From assembly GCF_003387475.1 (NCBI RefSeq), contig NZ_QUNO01000009.1, forward strand, positions 248,001 to 312,000: a DNA stretch of 64,000 bases, read 5' to 3'. Below, in pieces: positions 7,723-17,099 of this stretch. The position numbers were made by a program, and so were the translations under genes. The first letter of the stretch is position 1. Each line of letters opens with the position of its first letter. The notes under the pieces were generated by a model. It had not been told where the DNA came from. It worked only from the letters and a program-made list of their open reading frames with translations, and made no database searches. This stretch comes from Kutzneria buriramensis (GTDB taxonomy: Bacteria; Actinomycetota; Actinomycetes; Mycobacteriales; Pseudonocardiaceae).

Positions 7723-10554
7723 TCAGTCCTCGACAAGCCCCAGTCGCGCGGCGAGGTCGTCGATGAGCTCCGCCGGCAGGAGATCGGTACGGATGCCGAT
7801 GCGGAGTTCATGATTGGGGACGACCTCGATGAGCAGGGGGCAGGCCATCTCCAGCGCGCCAACGTCGTCGATGGGCTCGGTGGCGCAGCCGGTGAGGCGC
7901 AGCGGGGTGCGGTCGTCGTCCTGGACGAGTAGGACCGGCAGGGTGCCGAGCACGGGGGCCAGGCCCGGAGTGGTCATGGCGACCTCGGTGAAGGCTAGGT
8001 CCTGGGCGGCGAGGGCGTCGGCGACGGTCCGGGCCTCGGATCCCGGCTGGAGGCGCAGGCAGAGGGGGTTGGCGCGGTAGGTGATGGCGGCGTCGAGCAC
8101 GGGGTTGCCGCGGACGGAGACGGGGGCGAGTAGGGCGACGTCCTTGACGAACGACCGCAGGGCGTCAGCGACGGCGGCGACCAGCTCGGGGAAGGTGCCG
8201 GCGGCGAGGGGAGGAAAGCTGTGGAGCAGGGCGGGGCCGACGGAATGACCGGCGGGGATGTCGAGGCACGCGGGGAGGTCGGAGAGCTGGGAACGCCAGT
8301 AGCGGCGCTGGGCGGCGAGGTCGGTGGCGCCGAGGTGGCTGCGATGCGCGGCGGAGACCTCGGCGAGAGTGGGCGCGGGAACGGTCCATACGGGAGCGAC
8401 GCCGCGAACCCGTGACGCGTACGCGGTGGCGAGGTCGTTGAGCAGCAACGAGCGGGAGTGGCCGTCGTAAGCGATGTGGTGCACGGCGATGCCGAAGGCG
8501 GTGCGAGATCCGTCGGAAACGGTCAAAGCACGCCAGACGCGGCCGGCGGCCAGCGACAGGGGCTCGTGCAGGTGCTTGGTGAGGCTGAGGACGGCGGCCT
8601 CGGCGTCGGGGGTAGCGGGCAGGGTGGCGAACTCGACGCAGCCGGGATCGCCGACGGTCACGGACGTGCGCTGGTAGCGGGCATGCAGGGTCTGATGCCG
8701 AAGGTGCACGTCGTTCAGCGCCGTCTCCAGGGCCTCGACATCGAGCGGACCGTCAACCCACCAGGTGAGCATGAGAATGTCGTTGCTGTCGACGTACGTG
8801 GCCTGGCCGGCGGTGAGCGGGAAGCGGTTGGAACGCGAGACGACGACGGGCCGGCGAGCGGCGGAGTCGATCCACGCGGCGAGGTCGGCGACGCGAGGGG
8901 TGCGGTAGAGCTGCGAGAGCGGCAAGGTGACGCCGGTGGCGGTGACCAGGCGCGTACAGATCCGCGCCAGCTCGAGGGAATTGGCGCCGAGCAGGGCGAG
9001 CGAGGTGTCGGCGGAGATGTCCGGGATGCCCAGGACTTGGGCGCAGGTGGAGGCGACCAGGGACCGAGTGTTGTCGGTGACGATCTCCACGGCGATCCGC
9101 GACGGGCCGCCGGCGAGCGCCTTGCGGTCGACCTTGCCGTTGCGGGTCAAGGGAATCGCGTCGAGGCGCTCGATCTGGCGCGGTATCAGGTAAGCGGGGA
9201 GGCGCGAGGCCAGCGAGGACCTCAACGCCGACGGGGACACCTCGACAGCGACAAAGCTGAGCCGGAGATCGGTGTAAGCGCCGTCGGGTCCCTTGATCGG
9301 CACGACGACGGCCTGCCGGATCCCGGGCACCTGCTCGGCGACACGCTCGATCTCGCCAGGCTCGATCCGGTGCCCACGCACCTTGACCTGCAGGTCGTTG
9401 CGCGCCACGTAGTGCAGCACGCCGTCGGCGGTGACGTAGCCGAGATCGCCGGTGCGGTACACCAGCTGCGGGCCGCCGGCCGTCTCCAAGGTGACGAACT
9501 GGCGGGCGGTCAGCTCGGGATCGTCGAGGTAGCCGAGGGCGAGGCCGTCGCCGGACAGGCACAGTTCACCGACCTGGCCCGGCGCACACGGCCGCGTGCC
9601 ATCGAAGACGTGCACGTCGCTGTCGGTCACCGGCACACCGATCGGGACATCAGCCCTGGTGTCCTCAATGGACACCCGGCGGTAGGAGACGATGCCGGCC
9701 GATTCCACGGGGCCGTAGGCGTTGGTCAGGGTCATCGTCGGAAAGCGCTCCAGCAGGCGCCGGCAGTGCGCGTCGGAAGCCTTCTCCCCCACGATGAACG
9801 CGTACCGAATGCCCTCGAACGCGTCCACCCCCTCGTCCACCAACAGGTTGAACACGGCGGTCGGCAGGCACAGCGTGTTCAACCCGTGCGCGGAGACCAG
9901 ATCTCGCACCAGGGACGGCAGCAGCACGTCGTCGACGAAGACCGAGGTTCCGCCGGACAGCAAGGCGCTCCACAGGTCCAGCAGCGAGCCGTCCCAGTGG
10001 GTCGGCATGGTCTGGGTCTGCACCGCGCCCGGGCCGAAGTCGCCGAACGCGCAGTCGTCGTACAACCGCACGGTGCCGCGATGCGCCACCACAACGCCCT
10101 TCGGCTCGCCGGTGGAGCCGGACGTGAAGAAGATGTGCGCCGGGTCGTCCCTGGACACGGCGACCGGCGGCACCGAGCGGCCCGAAGAAGCGCCAGGCGT
10201 CCAGGACGGAACGTCCCAACCGTCCAAAGGAGACACGACGAGACGCGCGTGCAGCCGTCGAACCAGGGACGCCGAGCGCTCGCGCGGCCAGCGCGGATCG
10301 ATGCCGGCGTACACCGCGCCCCGCATCATGATCGCCAGTAGTGCGGCGACCATCTCGGGATCACGTTTCATCACAACGGCGACGTGTTCGCCGGGCCCGA
10401 CACCGCGCGCGGCTAGCTCCGCGGCGTAGTCCTCGGACAGCGCGGCCAGCTCACGGTAGGTGAGCCGGCGGTCGCCGTGCACGATGGCGGTGGCGTCGGG
10501 CCACCGCCGCGCGCAGTCGGCGAACAGGCCATGCACGGTGTCGGCGCGTCTCAT
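7723..10554 (-). CDS. stand-alone NRPS, adenylation-PCP-condensation
   Basis: A 943-residue protein with a complete adenylation domain (A3 FFTSGSTGEPKG near 145, NAYGPVE near 280, NGKVDRKAL near 472), a PCP with phosphopantetheine Ser in LGANSLEL (~523), and a C-terminal condensation domain with an intact HHIAYDG motif (~695). The by-eye ten-residue specificity code is DGLCIGAGIK, which I cannot assign to a substrate. There is no thioesterase and no N-terminal condensation domain, so it should activate one acid, hold it on its own carrier, and transfer it to a soluble acceptor or another carrier. It is the last gene of a seven-gene operon with exporter, aminotransferase, glycosyltransferase and P450 genes, 9 bp after the permease. 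A GAGGTG site precedes the ATG. Acylation of a sugar amine or hydroxyl is my inference. Confidence 0.9.
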   Translation of the reverse strand: MRRADTVHGLFADCARRWPDATAIVHGDRRLTYRELAALSEDYAAELAARGVGPGEHVAVVMKRDPEMVAALLAIMMRGAVYAGIDPRWPRERSASLVRRLHARLVVSPLDGWDVPSWTPGASSGRSVPPVAVSRDDPAHIFFTSGSTGEPKGVVVAHRGTVRLYDDCAFGDFGPGAVQTQTMPTHWDGSLLDLWSALLSGGTSVFVDDVLLPSLVRDLVSAHGLNTLCLPTAVFNLLVDEGVDAFEGIRYAFIVGEKASDAHCRRLLERFPTMTLTNAYGPVESAGIVSYRRVSIEDTRADVPIGVPVTDSDVHVFDGTRPCAPGQVGELCLSGDGLALGYLDDPELTARQFVTLETAGGPQLVYRTGDLGYVTADGVLHYVARNDLQVKVRGHRIEPGEIERVAEQVPGIRQAVVVPIKGPDGAYTDLRLSFVAVEVSPSALRSSLASRLPAYLIPRQIERLDAIPLTRNGKVDRKALAGGPSRIAVEIVTDNTRSLVASTCAQVLGIPDISADTSLALLGANSLELARICTRLVTATGVTLPLSQLYRTPRVADLAAWIDSAARRPVVVSRSNRFPLTAGQATYVDSNDILMLTWWVDGPLDVEALETALNDVHLRHQTLHARYQRTSVTVGDPGCVEFATLPATPDAEAAVLSLTKHLHEPLSLAAGRVWRALTVSDGSRTAFGIAVHHIAYDGHSRSLLLNDLATAYASRVRGVAPVWTVPAPTLAEVSAAHRSHLGATDLAAQRRYWRSQLSDLPACLDIPAGHSVGPALLHSFPPLAAGTFPELVAAVADALRSFVKDVALLAPVSVRGNPVLDAAITYRANPLCLRLQPGSEARTVADALAAQDLAFTEVAMTTPGLAPVLGTLPVLLVQDDDRTPLRLTGCATEPIDDVGALEMACPLLIEVVPNHELRIGIRTDLLPAELIDDLAARLGLVED

Positions 10555-10563
10555 CAGGTCACC

Positions 10564-11337
10564 TCACTGCGATCGTAAGTACGAACGGAAAGCCCGGGTC
10601 GCCACCCAGAGGGCGAAACCCAGCAACACCGACAACATCCCGAGATACAGGCCGATCTGACCCCAGTCCGGCGAGGCCCCCAGGGCCTCCCGGGCGGCCT
10701 CTACCGACCAGTTCAGCGGATTCACCTTCGACACGGCCTGGATCCAGCCCGGGGCGAGGTTCAGCTGCATGTACGCGGAGGAGGTGAAGGTCAACGGCAG
10801 CACCAGGAACTGCACGGCGACCACCAGTACATTGATCTTCCGCACGATCACCGCCAGCGCATTGGACAACGCCCCGATCAGGCAGCTCAGCAGCGCCACC
10901 GACACCAGCATCACCAGATACCCCGGCACGCCGCCGGCGAAGGACACGCCCTTCACCCACGCCAGGCAGAGGATCAGGATGCTCTGTGCCAGCACGACAA
11001 CCGCCTGCTGCGCCAGCGGTCCGAGCAGGATCGCCAACCGCTGCATGGGCGAGGCCAGCAGCCGGTCCAGCAGCCCGTTGTCGATGTCGATGATCGTGTA
11101 CATGCCGTTCCAGCCGCCGGCGTAGAGCCCGGTCATGGCCAGCACGCCGGGCGTCAGGAACGCCAGGTACATGCCGCCGGTGAAGCCCGGGATCCGGCTG
11201 ACCGCGCTGAACAGCGAGCCGAAGATCAGCAGCCACACGATCGGCTGCACCAGCGAGATGATCGTGGTCCACGGCGAGCGGACCACGCCCCGGATGTGCC
11301 TGGCCGAGCTGAGCCAGACCGCACTGGCCAGAGTCAC
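10564..11337 (-). CDS. ABC-2 type exporter permease (DrrB-like)
   Basis: A 257-residue permease with about six hydrophobic segments and the ABC-2 layout of daunorubicin-type exporters. It overlaps the ATPase gene by 4 bp (ATGA), so the two form one transporter, presumably exporting the cluster product and giving self-resistance. Codon 254 is TTA (10576-10578), a second bldA-type codon within the cluster. Confidence 0.9.
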   Translation of the reverse strand: MTLASAVWLSSARHIRGVVRSPWTTIISLVQPIVWLLIFGSLFSAVSRIPGFTGGMYLAFLTPGVLAMTGLYAGGWNGMYTIIDIDNGLLDRLLASPMQRLAILLGPLAQQAVVVLAQSILILCLAWVKGVSFAGGVPGYLVMLVSVALLSCLIGALSNALAVIVRKINVLVVAVQFLVLPLTFTSSAYMQLNLAPGWIQAVSKVNPLNWSVEAAREALGASPDWGQIGLYLGMLSVLLGFALWVATRAFRSYLRSQ

Positions 11338-12335
11338 GAGGCCTCTCCTTCCGCGTTGCCGCGCCGGAAGGCGCGTCCGGTGTGCCGCAGGTACACGTCG
11401 TCCAGCGACGGACGGTTGACGGTCGCCGACACGACGCCGTCTACAGTGGACAGCAGCCGAGGCAGGGCCCGGGCGCCGTCGGCGGTTCGCAGGTGCACCA
11501 CCGCGTCCTCGGCCTGCACGTCCCAGACGTCCTCGTCGGCCAGCTGGGCAGCCGCTCGAACGGCCGCCTCCGCGCTGTCGAGTCCGATGTGGACGGCGTC
11601 GCCGCGCAGCTCGCCCTTGAGCTCGGCCGGCGTGCCGCTGGCCACCACCCGGCCGCGGTCGACGATCGCCAGCTGGTTCGCCAGCAGGTCGGCCTCCTCC
11701 AGGTAGTGCGTGGTGAGCAGCACCGTAAGGCCGTCCTCACGGGTCAGCGTGCGGATCTCGTCCCACAGGCCGATCCGCGCCTCCGGGTCCAGCCCGGTCG
11801 TCGGCTCGTCCAGGAACAGCACCCGCGGCCGGTGCACCAGCCCCATCGCCAGGTCCAGCCGGCGGCGCTGGCCGCCGGAGTAGTTGTACGGCGTGAGCTT
11901 CGCCTTCTCCCCCAGCCCGAACCGCTCCACCTGCTCGTCGACCCGGGTACGCAGCTCGCGGCCGCGCAGCCCGTGGATACGGGCCATCATCGCCAGGTTC
12001 TCGATGCCGGTGGCCATCTGGTCCACGGCGGTGCGCTGGGCCACCACGCCGATCGCCCGCCGCACCTCGCTCGCCTCGGCCAGCACGTCGAAGCCGGCCA
12101 CCCGAGCGGTTCCCGAATCCGGAATGGACAGTGTGGTGAGGATCTTGACGGTGGTGGACTTGCCGGCGCCGTTCGGGCCGAGCAGGCCGAACACCTTGCC
12201 CGGCTCGGCGGCGAAGCTCAGGCCGTCCAGCGCCCGCACGTCCCTGCCGTACGTCTTGACCAGCCCGGCCACCTCGATGGCGGGCCGCGCGGCGGCGGTG
12301 TCCCGCACCGCAACCGCCGCTTCTGCTTGCGTCAC
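11334..12335 (-). CDS. ABC exporter ATP-binding protein (DrrA-like)
   Basis: A 333-residue ATPase. Walker A is GPNGAGKSTTVK, the signature is YSGGQRRRLDLAM, and Walker B is RVLFLDEPTTGLDP. The C-terminal ~90-residue extension is typical of DrrA-type ATPases. The start is the GTG at 12335, which overlaps the aminotransferase stop by 4 bp (GTGA); longer frames upstream lack support. It pairs with the permease immediately downstream for drug efflux. Confidence 0.92.
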   Translation of the reverse strand: MTQAEAAVAVRDTAAARPAIEVAGLVKTYGRDVRALDGLSFAAEPGKVFGLLGPNGAGKSTTVKILTTLSIPDSGTARVAGFDVLAEASEVRRAIGVVAQRTAVDQMATGIENLAMMARIHGLRGRELRTRVDEQVERFGLGEKAKLTPYNYSGGQRRRLDLAMGLVHRPRVLFLDEPTTGLDPEARIGLWDEIRTLTREDGLTVLLTTHYLEEADLLANQLAIVDRGRVVASGTPAELKGELRGDAVHIGLDSAEAAVRAAAQLADEDVWDVQAEDAVVHLRTADGARALPRLLSTVDGVVSATVNRPSLDDVYLRHTGRAFRRGNAEGEAS

Positions 12336-13543
12336 AACGCCTCCACTCCAGCTCTCACCTGATCCGACATGGACGCGGCGACCTCGGCCGCATGGCTGAC
12401 GACGAACCGGACCACCTGGCACAGCACGGCGATGTCCCGCGGCGTCGTCGCGGTTCCGCTCGGCAGCACGACCAGGCGTTCGGCGAGCTCCTCGGTGCCC
12501 GGCATCGGGGCGTGCACGCGGTCGCGGTATGCCGCGGTCCGGTGGCAGCCCGGCGTGAAATACCGGCGCCCCATGATGTTCTCCGCGCGCAACGCATCCG
12601 TCAGCACGTCCCGGCTCACGCCGGCGATCGCGACGTCCACGTCCAGCACGACGTACTGGTAGTTGTTGCGCTCGCGGTGGTCGAAGTCCAGCACCCGAAG
12701 CCCGGGAACGCCGGCCAGCTCCGCCTGGTACGCCTCATGGTTCTCACGGTTGCGGGCCACGAACGCCGGCATCGCGGCCAGCGACGCCAGCCCCATCGCG
12801 GCGGCGACCTCGCTCATCTTCGCGTTGGTGCCGGGCTCGGCCACCTCCGACTCGGAGACGATGCCGAAGTTCGACAGCGAGCGGGCCCGCTCGGCGAGCG
12901 AGTCGTCGTTGGTGACGAGCGCCCCTCCCTCGAACGAGTTGACGACCTTGGTGGCATGGAAGGAGAACACCTCCGCGTCGCCGAAGCCGCCGATCATCCG
13001 GCCGCCGGCGCTGCACCCGAAGGCGTGCGCCGAGTCGTAGAGCAGCTTCAGGCCGTGGGCTGCGGCGAACTCGGCGAGGCGGTCCACATTGCACGGCCGG
13101 CCCCACAGGTGCACCGCCATGATGCCACTGGCCCGCCGGGTCAACACGCTGCCCAACCGGTCGACGTCGATGTTGCCGGACGGGTCCACATCACAGAACA
13201 CCGGCGTCAATCCCAGCCAGTGCACGGAATGCGGCGTGGCCGGGAAGGTGAACGACGGCACGATCACCTCGCCGGTCAGCCCGGCGGCGCGGATCGCCAG
13301 CTGGAGCGCGGCGGTCGCGTTGCAGGTGGCGACGCAGTGCTCCACCTCGACCAGCTCGGCGACCTGGCGCTCGAACTCGCGGGCCACCGGGCCCCGGTTG
13401 CTCAGGTAGCGGCGGTCGAGAATGTCGTTGACGGACTTGAGGAAACGCTTGCGGTCGCCGATGTTCGGCACGCCGATGTGCACGGGCGCCGGGAACGCCG
13501 GTCTGCCGCCGAACAGCGCGAGATCGTCCAGACGGAGCTTCAC
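12332..13543 (-). CDS. DegT/DnrJ/EryC1 sugar aminotransferase (SpnR/DesI-like)
   Basis: A 403-residue PLP enzyme. The internal aldimine Lys is in FSFHATKVVNSFEGG near residue 197, a sequence form typical of 4-aminotransferases such as DesI and SpnR. It would convert an NDP-4-keto-deoxyhexose to the 4-amino sugar using glutamate or glutamine as donor. It is translationally coupled on both sides (ATGA with the glycosyltransferase, GTGA with the ABC ATPase). Together with the 2,3-dehydratase, 3-ketoreductase and 3-dehydratase elsewhere in the cluster it completes a forosamine-type set. A C3 amination role is a less likely alternative. Confidence 0.88.
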   Translation of the reverse strand: MKLRLDDLALFGGRPAFPAPVHIGVPNIGDRKRFLKSVNDILDRRYLSNRGPVAREFERQVAELVEVEHCVATCNATAALQLAIRAAGLTGEVIVPSFTFPATPHSVHWLGLTPVFCDVDPSGNIDVDRLGSVLTRRASGIMAVHLWGRPCNVDRLAEFAAAHGLKLLYDSAHAFGCSAGGRMIGGFGDAEVFSFHATKVVNSFEGGALVTNDDSLAERARSLSNFGIVSESEVAEPGTNAKMSEVAAAMGLASLAAMPAFVARNRENHEAYQAELAGVPGLRVLDFDHRERNNYQYVVLDVDVAIAGVSRDVLTDALRAENIMGRRYFTPGCHRTAAYRDRVHAPMPGTEELAERLVVLPSGTATTPRDIAVLCQVVRFVVSHAAEVAASMSDQVRAGVEAL

Positions 13544-14643
13544 GCGACCCCCTCAAGCATGCCGACCACGGCGGCCGGTTCCGGCTGCGCCAGCAACTCG
13601 TCCCGCATCCAGGCCGCCGCCTCGCGGTACTTCGGCTCCGTGAGGAGATCCGCCAGTGCGGTCTTCAGCTCCTCCGACGACGGTTCGGCGACGTCGAGGT
13701 TGATGCCGACGCCGGTGTCGTGGATCCGGCCGGCGGTGCGGTACTGCTCCCCCATCTGCGGCAACATCAGCTGCGGCACGCCGGCGCGGGCGGCAGTCAG
13801 CGTCCCACCGAGCCCGCCTTGGCTGATGAACAGGTCGGAACGCGGCACGACCTCGCTCAGCGGCAGCCACGCCGCGACGATCGACCCTTCGGGCAGCCTG
13901 GGCTTGGCCGCCAGCTGCCCGACGGCGACCACGAGTTCGACGTCGAACTCCCCCACCACGGCGGCGACCGATTCCAGCACCTGCTTGGCGCGCGGGTTGT
14001 GGATCGACCCCAGCGTCAGCACGACCCGCTTGCGGCTCAACGGCTCGTAACACCAGCGCGGGGCCGGCCGGGACCCGGTGAACGGGACGTAAGCGACGGG
14101 CGTCGTCGGGGTGGCGTCGAGCAGCTGAAGGCTCGGCGGCACCGGGTCCAGCTCCATCAGCGGCGGCGCCGGCGAGATGTGAAAGCGCTCATACAACGGC
14201 CTGAGCTGCTCAGATGCCACCTCGGCGACAGCCGAGGGCAGGTGTAGCACGCATCGCACGGACACCGCCGGCACGCCGGTGAGCGCGGCGACGAAGGGCC
14301 CGGTGTAGTCCAGGCTCTCGTGCAGCACCAGGTCCGGACGCCAGTCCCGGGCCAGCGCGGCCAGGTCGTCGGCGGCATGGGCCGCCGCCAGCGACCAGCC
14401 GCGACCGGCGGCGAGGACCAGCTTCTCCTCACGGCCGGCGTCCGGCGCGGGCTGCGGCCACTCCCCCGGCAGCAGTTCCCGCCCGACGGCGACGCCGGCC
14501 AGCCCGGTCTCCTTCACCACCGAGCAGAACGTCGGCGCGACCGCGACCAGCACCTCGTGGCCGGCGGCGCGCAGCGCCCAGCCGTAGGGCACGAGCTGGT
14601 AGAAGTGCCCGTGCGCGGCGTTGGAGGTGATCAGTACCCGCAC
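13540..14643 (-). CDS. GT1-family glycosyltransferase with altered donor motif
   Basis: A 367-residue GT-B enzyme of the EryCIII/UrdGT2 type. The N-terminal acceptor side has NAAHGHFYQLVPYGWALRAAG with a retained His. The usual donor-binding HHGGxG is replaced by SQGGLGG (near residue 270), unlike the other four GT1 enzymes here. The GTG start at 14643 is chosen for its AAGGGGG site. It overlaps the aminotransferase gene by 4 bp, so its donor is plausibly the amino sugar. Loss of both His residues could mean altered donor recognition or low intrinsic activity. Confidence 0.85.
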   Translation of the reverse strand: MRVLITSNAAHGHFYQLVPYGWALRAAGHEVLVAVAPTFCSVVKETGLAGVAVGRELLPGEWPQPAPDAGREEKLVLAAGRGWSLAAAHAADDLAALARDWRPDLVLHESLDYTGPFVAALTGVPAVSVRCVLHLPSAVAEVASEQLRPLYERFHISPAPPLMELDPVPPSLQLLDATPTTPVAYVPFTGSRPAPRWCYEPLSRKRVVLTLGSIHNPRAKQVLESVAAVVGEFDVELVVAVGQLAAKPRLPEGSIVAAWLPLSEVVPRSDLFISQGGLGGTLTAARAGVPQLMLPQMGEQYRTAGRIHDTGVGINLDVAEPSSEELKTALADLLTEPKYREAAAWMRDELLAQPEPAAVVGMLEGVA

Positions 14644-14656
14644 GCGAATGCCCCCT

Positions 14657-15814
14657 TCATGTCCACCGCACCGGAACGCGGGCCGGGCCACGGAAGCCGG
14701 GCGCGGACCGCCACGGCACGTCGTGCTCGGCGAGTTCCAGGCGGGGGAACCGCGCCAGCACCATCGGCAGCGCCACGCGCGCCTCCAGCCGGGCCAGGCC
14801 GGCGCCGAGGCAGAAGTGCGCGCCGAAGCCGAAACCCAGGTGCGGATTGGGATCCCTGGTGATGTCGAAGGTGTCCGGGTCCTCGAACACCGCCGGGTCG
14901 CGGTTGGCCGCGCCGATCAGGAGGTTCACCAGCCGGCCCTCGCGCAGCACGCGACCGCCGATCGTGACGTCCACGCGCGGCACGCGGCCCACGTTCTGCA
15001 GCGGGCTCTCGTACCGGAACACCTCTTCCACCGCGCCGTCGATCAGACTCGGATCGGCGCGGAGCGCGGCGAGCTGCGAGGGATGCCGCAGCAGCGTGAG
15101 GATCCCGCTGGCCAACAGGTCGGTGGACGTCTCGTGGCCGGCGGTGACCATGAAGAGCACGTTCGCCGCCAGCTCGTCGAAGCTCAGCGTCTCGTCGCCC
15201 ATCTCCAGCAGCGAGCTGATCAGGTCGTCCCGCGGCTCGCGCCGACGGTCCGAACACAGCTGGGAGACCAGGTCCCGCATGTCCGCCATCTGCTGTTCCC
15301 ACACCACGGCCGTCGCCGGCTCGATCGTGCCGGCCGACATGATCCGCACCAGTGTGTCGGACCAGGCCAGGAGCTTGTCCACATGGGACCACTCGATGCC
15401 GAGCAGGTTCGAGATCACTCTGGCCGGCAAGGGGTACGCGAGTTCGCGAACGACATCGCCCTCGCCGCCGACCTCGTCGAGCAGCTCGGCGGTGAACCGC
15501 TCGATGGTGTCCCGCTGGCCGTCGATCTGCTTGCCCACCAGTCGCTTCGCCAGCACGCGGCGCAGCCGCCGATGCCCGTCGCCCTCCTGGAACGCCAGGA
15601 TCGACCGCAGCGTCCGGGCGAGCGCGCCGTCTGCCAGCTCGGCCGGCAGCACGCGGCGCAGGTCGTTCAGCTTGTCCACCACCAGGTCCGGGTGGTTGAG
15701 GGCCTCCCGGACCTCGGCGTGCGACACCAGGTTCGGGCCCGGATTCGGGAGCTTGCGCAGCTGGGCGTACAGCGGATACGGATTGGCCGCCAGCTGCGTG
15801 AGGACGCCGGTCAT
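14657..15814 (-). CDS. cytochrome P450
   Basis: A 385-residue P450 with canonical motifs: I-helix VTAGHETSTDLL with the acid-alcohol pair, K-helix VEEVFRYESP (ExxR), and heme loop GFGFGAHFCLGAGLARLEA with the axial Cys. It probably hydroxylates or oxidatively tailors the aglycone or a sugar. The ATG at 15814 overlaps the GT2 stop (ATGA). It is in the operon with the amino-sugar and exporter genes. The heme Cys is present, so this is not a DesVIII-type glycosyltransferase activator. Confidence 0.92.
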   Translation of the reverse strand: MTGVLTQLAANPYPLYAQLRKLPNPGPNLVSHAEVREALNHPDLVVDKLNDLRRVLPAELADGALARTLRSILAFQEGDGHRRLRRVLAKRLVGKQIDGQRDTIERFTAELLDEVGGEGDVVRELAYPLPARVISNLLGIEWSHVDKLLAWSDTLVRIMSAGTIEPATAVVWEQQMADMRDLVSQLCSDRRREPRDDLISSLLEMGDETLSFDELAANVLFMVTAGHETSTDLLASGILTLLRHPSQLAALRADPSLIDGAVEEVFRYESPLQNVGRVPRVDVTIGGRVLREGRLVNLLIGAANRDPAVFEDPDTFDITRDPNPHLGFGFGAHFCLGAGLARLEARVALPMVLARFPRLELAEHDVPWRSAPGFRGPARVPVRWT

Positions 15815-16710
15815 GACGTGACGGCGTCGAGGTTCCACTCGCCGCGGCGCACCATCATGAACACCTGGGCGGCCATGCCGTGCTCCTCGACCTTCGCGGC
15901 GAGATCGACCGGCTGGCGGTTCGACGAGGTCGTGTCCTTGGGGTGCCACAGGTGCAGCGCCCACAGCTCGGGCCGGGCCAGCACGTACACGCCGGCCTGC
16001 TCCATCCGCACGCCCAGCGCGAAGTCGTGCTCGCCGTAGCCGTGCAGCTCCTCGTCGAAGCCGCCGAGCTGCCAGAACGTGCCCACGGGCCACACCGAGT
16101 TCGGCGGGATCACCCAGTACGGGCGGACCGCGACCGGCTCCTCCGGGTCGACCGGCGCGACGCCGCCGAACAGGCTGAACCGGATCTCCGGGCCGACCAG
16201 CGTGCCCTCGTCCTGGTCGGGCATCGGCACCGGGGCCTCGCTGTCCAGGATCAGCGCCGAGTCACGCAGCTCCGCGATCCGGCCGGCGTCGACCTCGGCG
16301 CGCACCTCGTCGTGCTCCAGCCGCGGCAGCCAGTGCACCGGCCCGAGCAGCACCGAGTCCGGGTGGCTGCGGGTCAGCTCGCTGATCATGGCGAAGGCCT
16401 CGGGCTGGAGCACCAGGTCGCTGTCCAGCATCACCATCGAGGTCACGCCGGCGGGCAGGTTGGCGGCGCCGATGTTGCGCGCCCGTCCGATCCGGATGCC
16501 CTGGTGCGGGCCGGCCTTCACCACGCGCAGCCGGTCCTGCCAGAACGGCGACGACGCCGCCTGCTCCAGCAGCTGGTCCGTGCCGTCCGTGCAGCCGTCG
16601 TCCACGACCACCAGCACGAAATCGTCGTCGGTCTGTTTCTCCAGGCTGGCAAGGAGAATCTCCAGGTTCGCCCGGCGGTTGTAGACGGGGACCACGGCAC
16701 CGAGAGTCAT
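15811..16710 (-). CDS. GT2-family glycosyltransferase
   Basis: A 299-residue GT-A enzyme. The N-terminus is GAVVPVYNRRANLEILLASL, the metal site is MLDSDLVL (DxD-like), and a C-terminal GTFWQLGGFDEELHGYGEHD segment matches the galactosyltransferase-7C-like region. The start at ATG 16710 gives the correct GT2 N-terminus. It is the first gene of the operon running to 7723. GT2 enzymes are unusual for decorating aromatic polyketides, so its acceptor is unclear; a sugar-on-sugar or N-glycosyl step is possible. Confidence 0.85.
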   Translation of the reverse strand: MTLGAVVPVYNRRANLEILLASLEKQTDDDFVLVVVDDGCTDGTDQLLEQAASSPFWQDRLRVVKAGPHQGIRIGRARNIGAANLPAGVTSMVMLDSDLVLQPEAFAMISELTRSHPDSVLLGPVHWLPRLEHDEVRAEVDAGRIAELRDSALILDSEAPVPMPDQDEGTLVGPEIRFSLFGGVAPVDPEEPVAVRPYWVIPPNSVWPVGTFWQLGGFDEELHGYGEHDFALGVRMEQAGVYVLARPELWALHLWHPKDTTSSNRQPVDLAAKVEEHGMAAQVFMMVRRGEWNLDAVTS

Positions 16711-16777
16711 GGCGGTATCGACCTTTCTGCTCGCCGGACTTGTGGCCGAAATGCTGCTGGCCGCCTCTCGCAAGCCG

Positions 16778-16795
16778 CTGGACGCCGACTGGGAC
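16778..16795 (+). promoter_or_regulatory. SARP-type direct repeat, CTGGACG-N4-CTGGGAC
   Basis: Two heptamers start at 16778 and 16789, an 11-bp period, in the divergent spacer between the GT2 operon and a small membrane-protein gene. The same CTGG pattern recurs at four other divergent promoters of the cluster. The candidate binding protein is the SARP at 50610-52427. Confidence 0.5.
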
Positions 16796-16894
16796 ATGAC
16801 AACCGTCATGCGGGGGTCCGGAAGCTCGACACTGCCGGCCGGGCCGCCGCGGATCCTAGGGTCGTTGCCGACAAGGAGCTTCCGAGGAGGAACC

Positions 16895-17059
16895 ATGAAC
16901 GCGGTCGGCAAGACCATCTCCACCGTCATCTACCTGATCGCGCTGCTGATCACCTACCTGGTGGCCAAGGACGCGCTGCCCGTGGTGGCCATCGTCGGCG
17001 TGGTCCTGTTCTTCGCCGTGCACCTGACGCTGCGCTCCCGCCAGGGTTCGAAGCGCTGA
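16895..17059 (+). CDS. 54-residue membrane protein
   Basis: A small protein with two adjoining hydrophobic segments (IYLIALLITYLVA and VVAIVGVVLFFAVHLTL) and a basic C-terminus, likely a two-helix hairpin in the membrane. The ATG at 16895 has GAGGAGG about 5 bp upstream, which is strong support for translation. It sits inside the cluster between divergent glycosyltransferase genes. Function unknown. Confidence 0.65.
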   Translation: MNAVGKTISTVIYLIALLITYLVAKDALPVVAIVGVVLFFAVHLTLRSRQGSKR

Positions 17060-17099
17060 GTTCCAGCGGGCTTCGACCGGCGGGCCGGACAGTGGGCGC

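Noticed and set aside
8458-10341. A 627-codon open frame on the plus strand opposite the A-PCP-C gene
   Set aside because: It is antisense to an intact NRPS gene. Its composition (Arg/Gly/Val/His-rich, no motifs) is typical of a high-GC shadow frame and it has no ribosome-binding site.
14657-15814. P450 next to a glycosyltransferase as a DesVIII/EryCII-type activator
   Set aside because: Activators of this type lack the heme Cys, but here the heme loop with Cys and the I-helix are intact.
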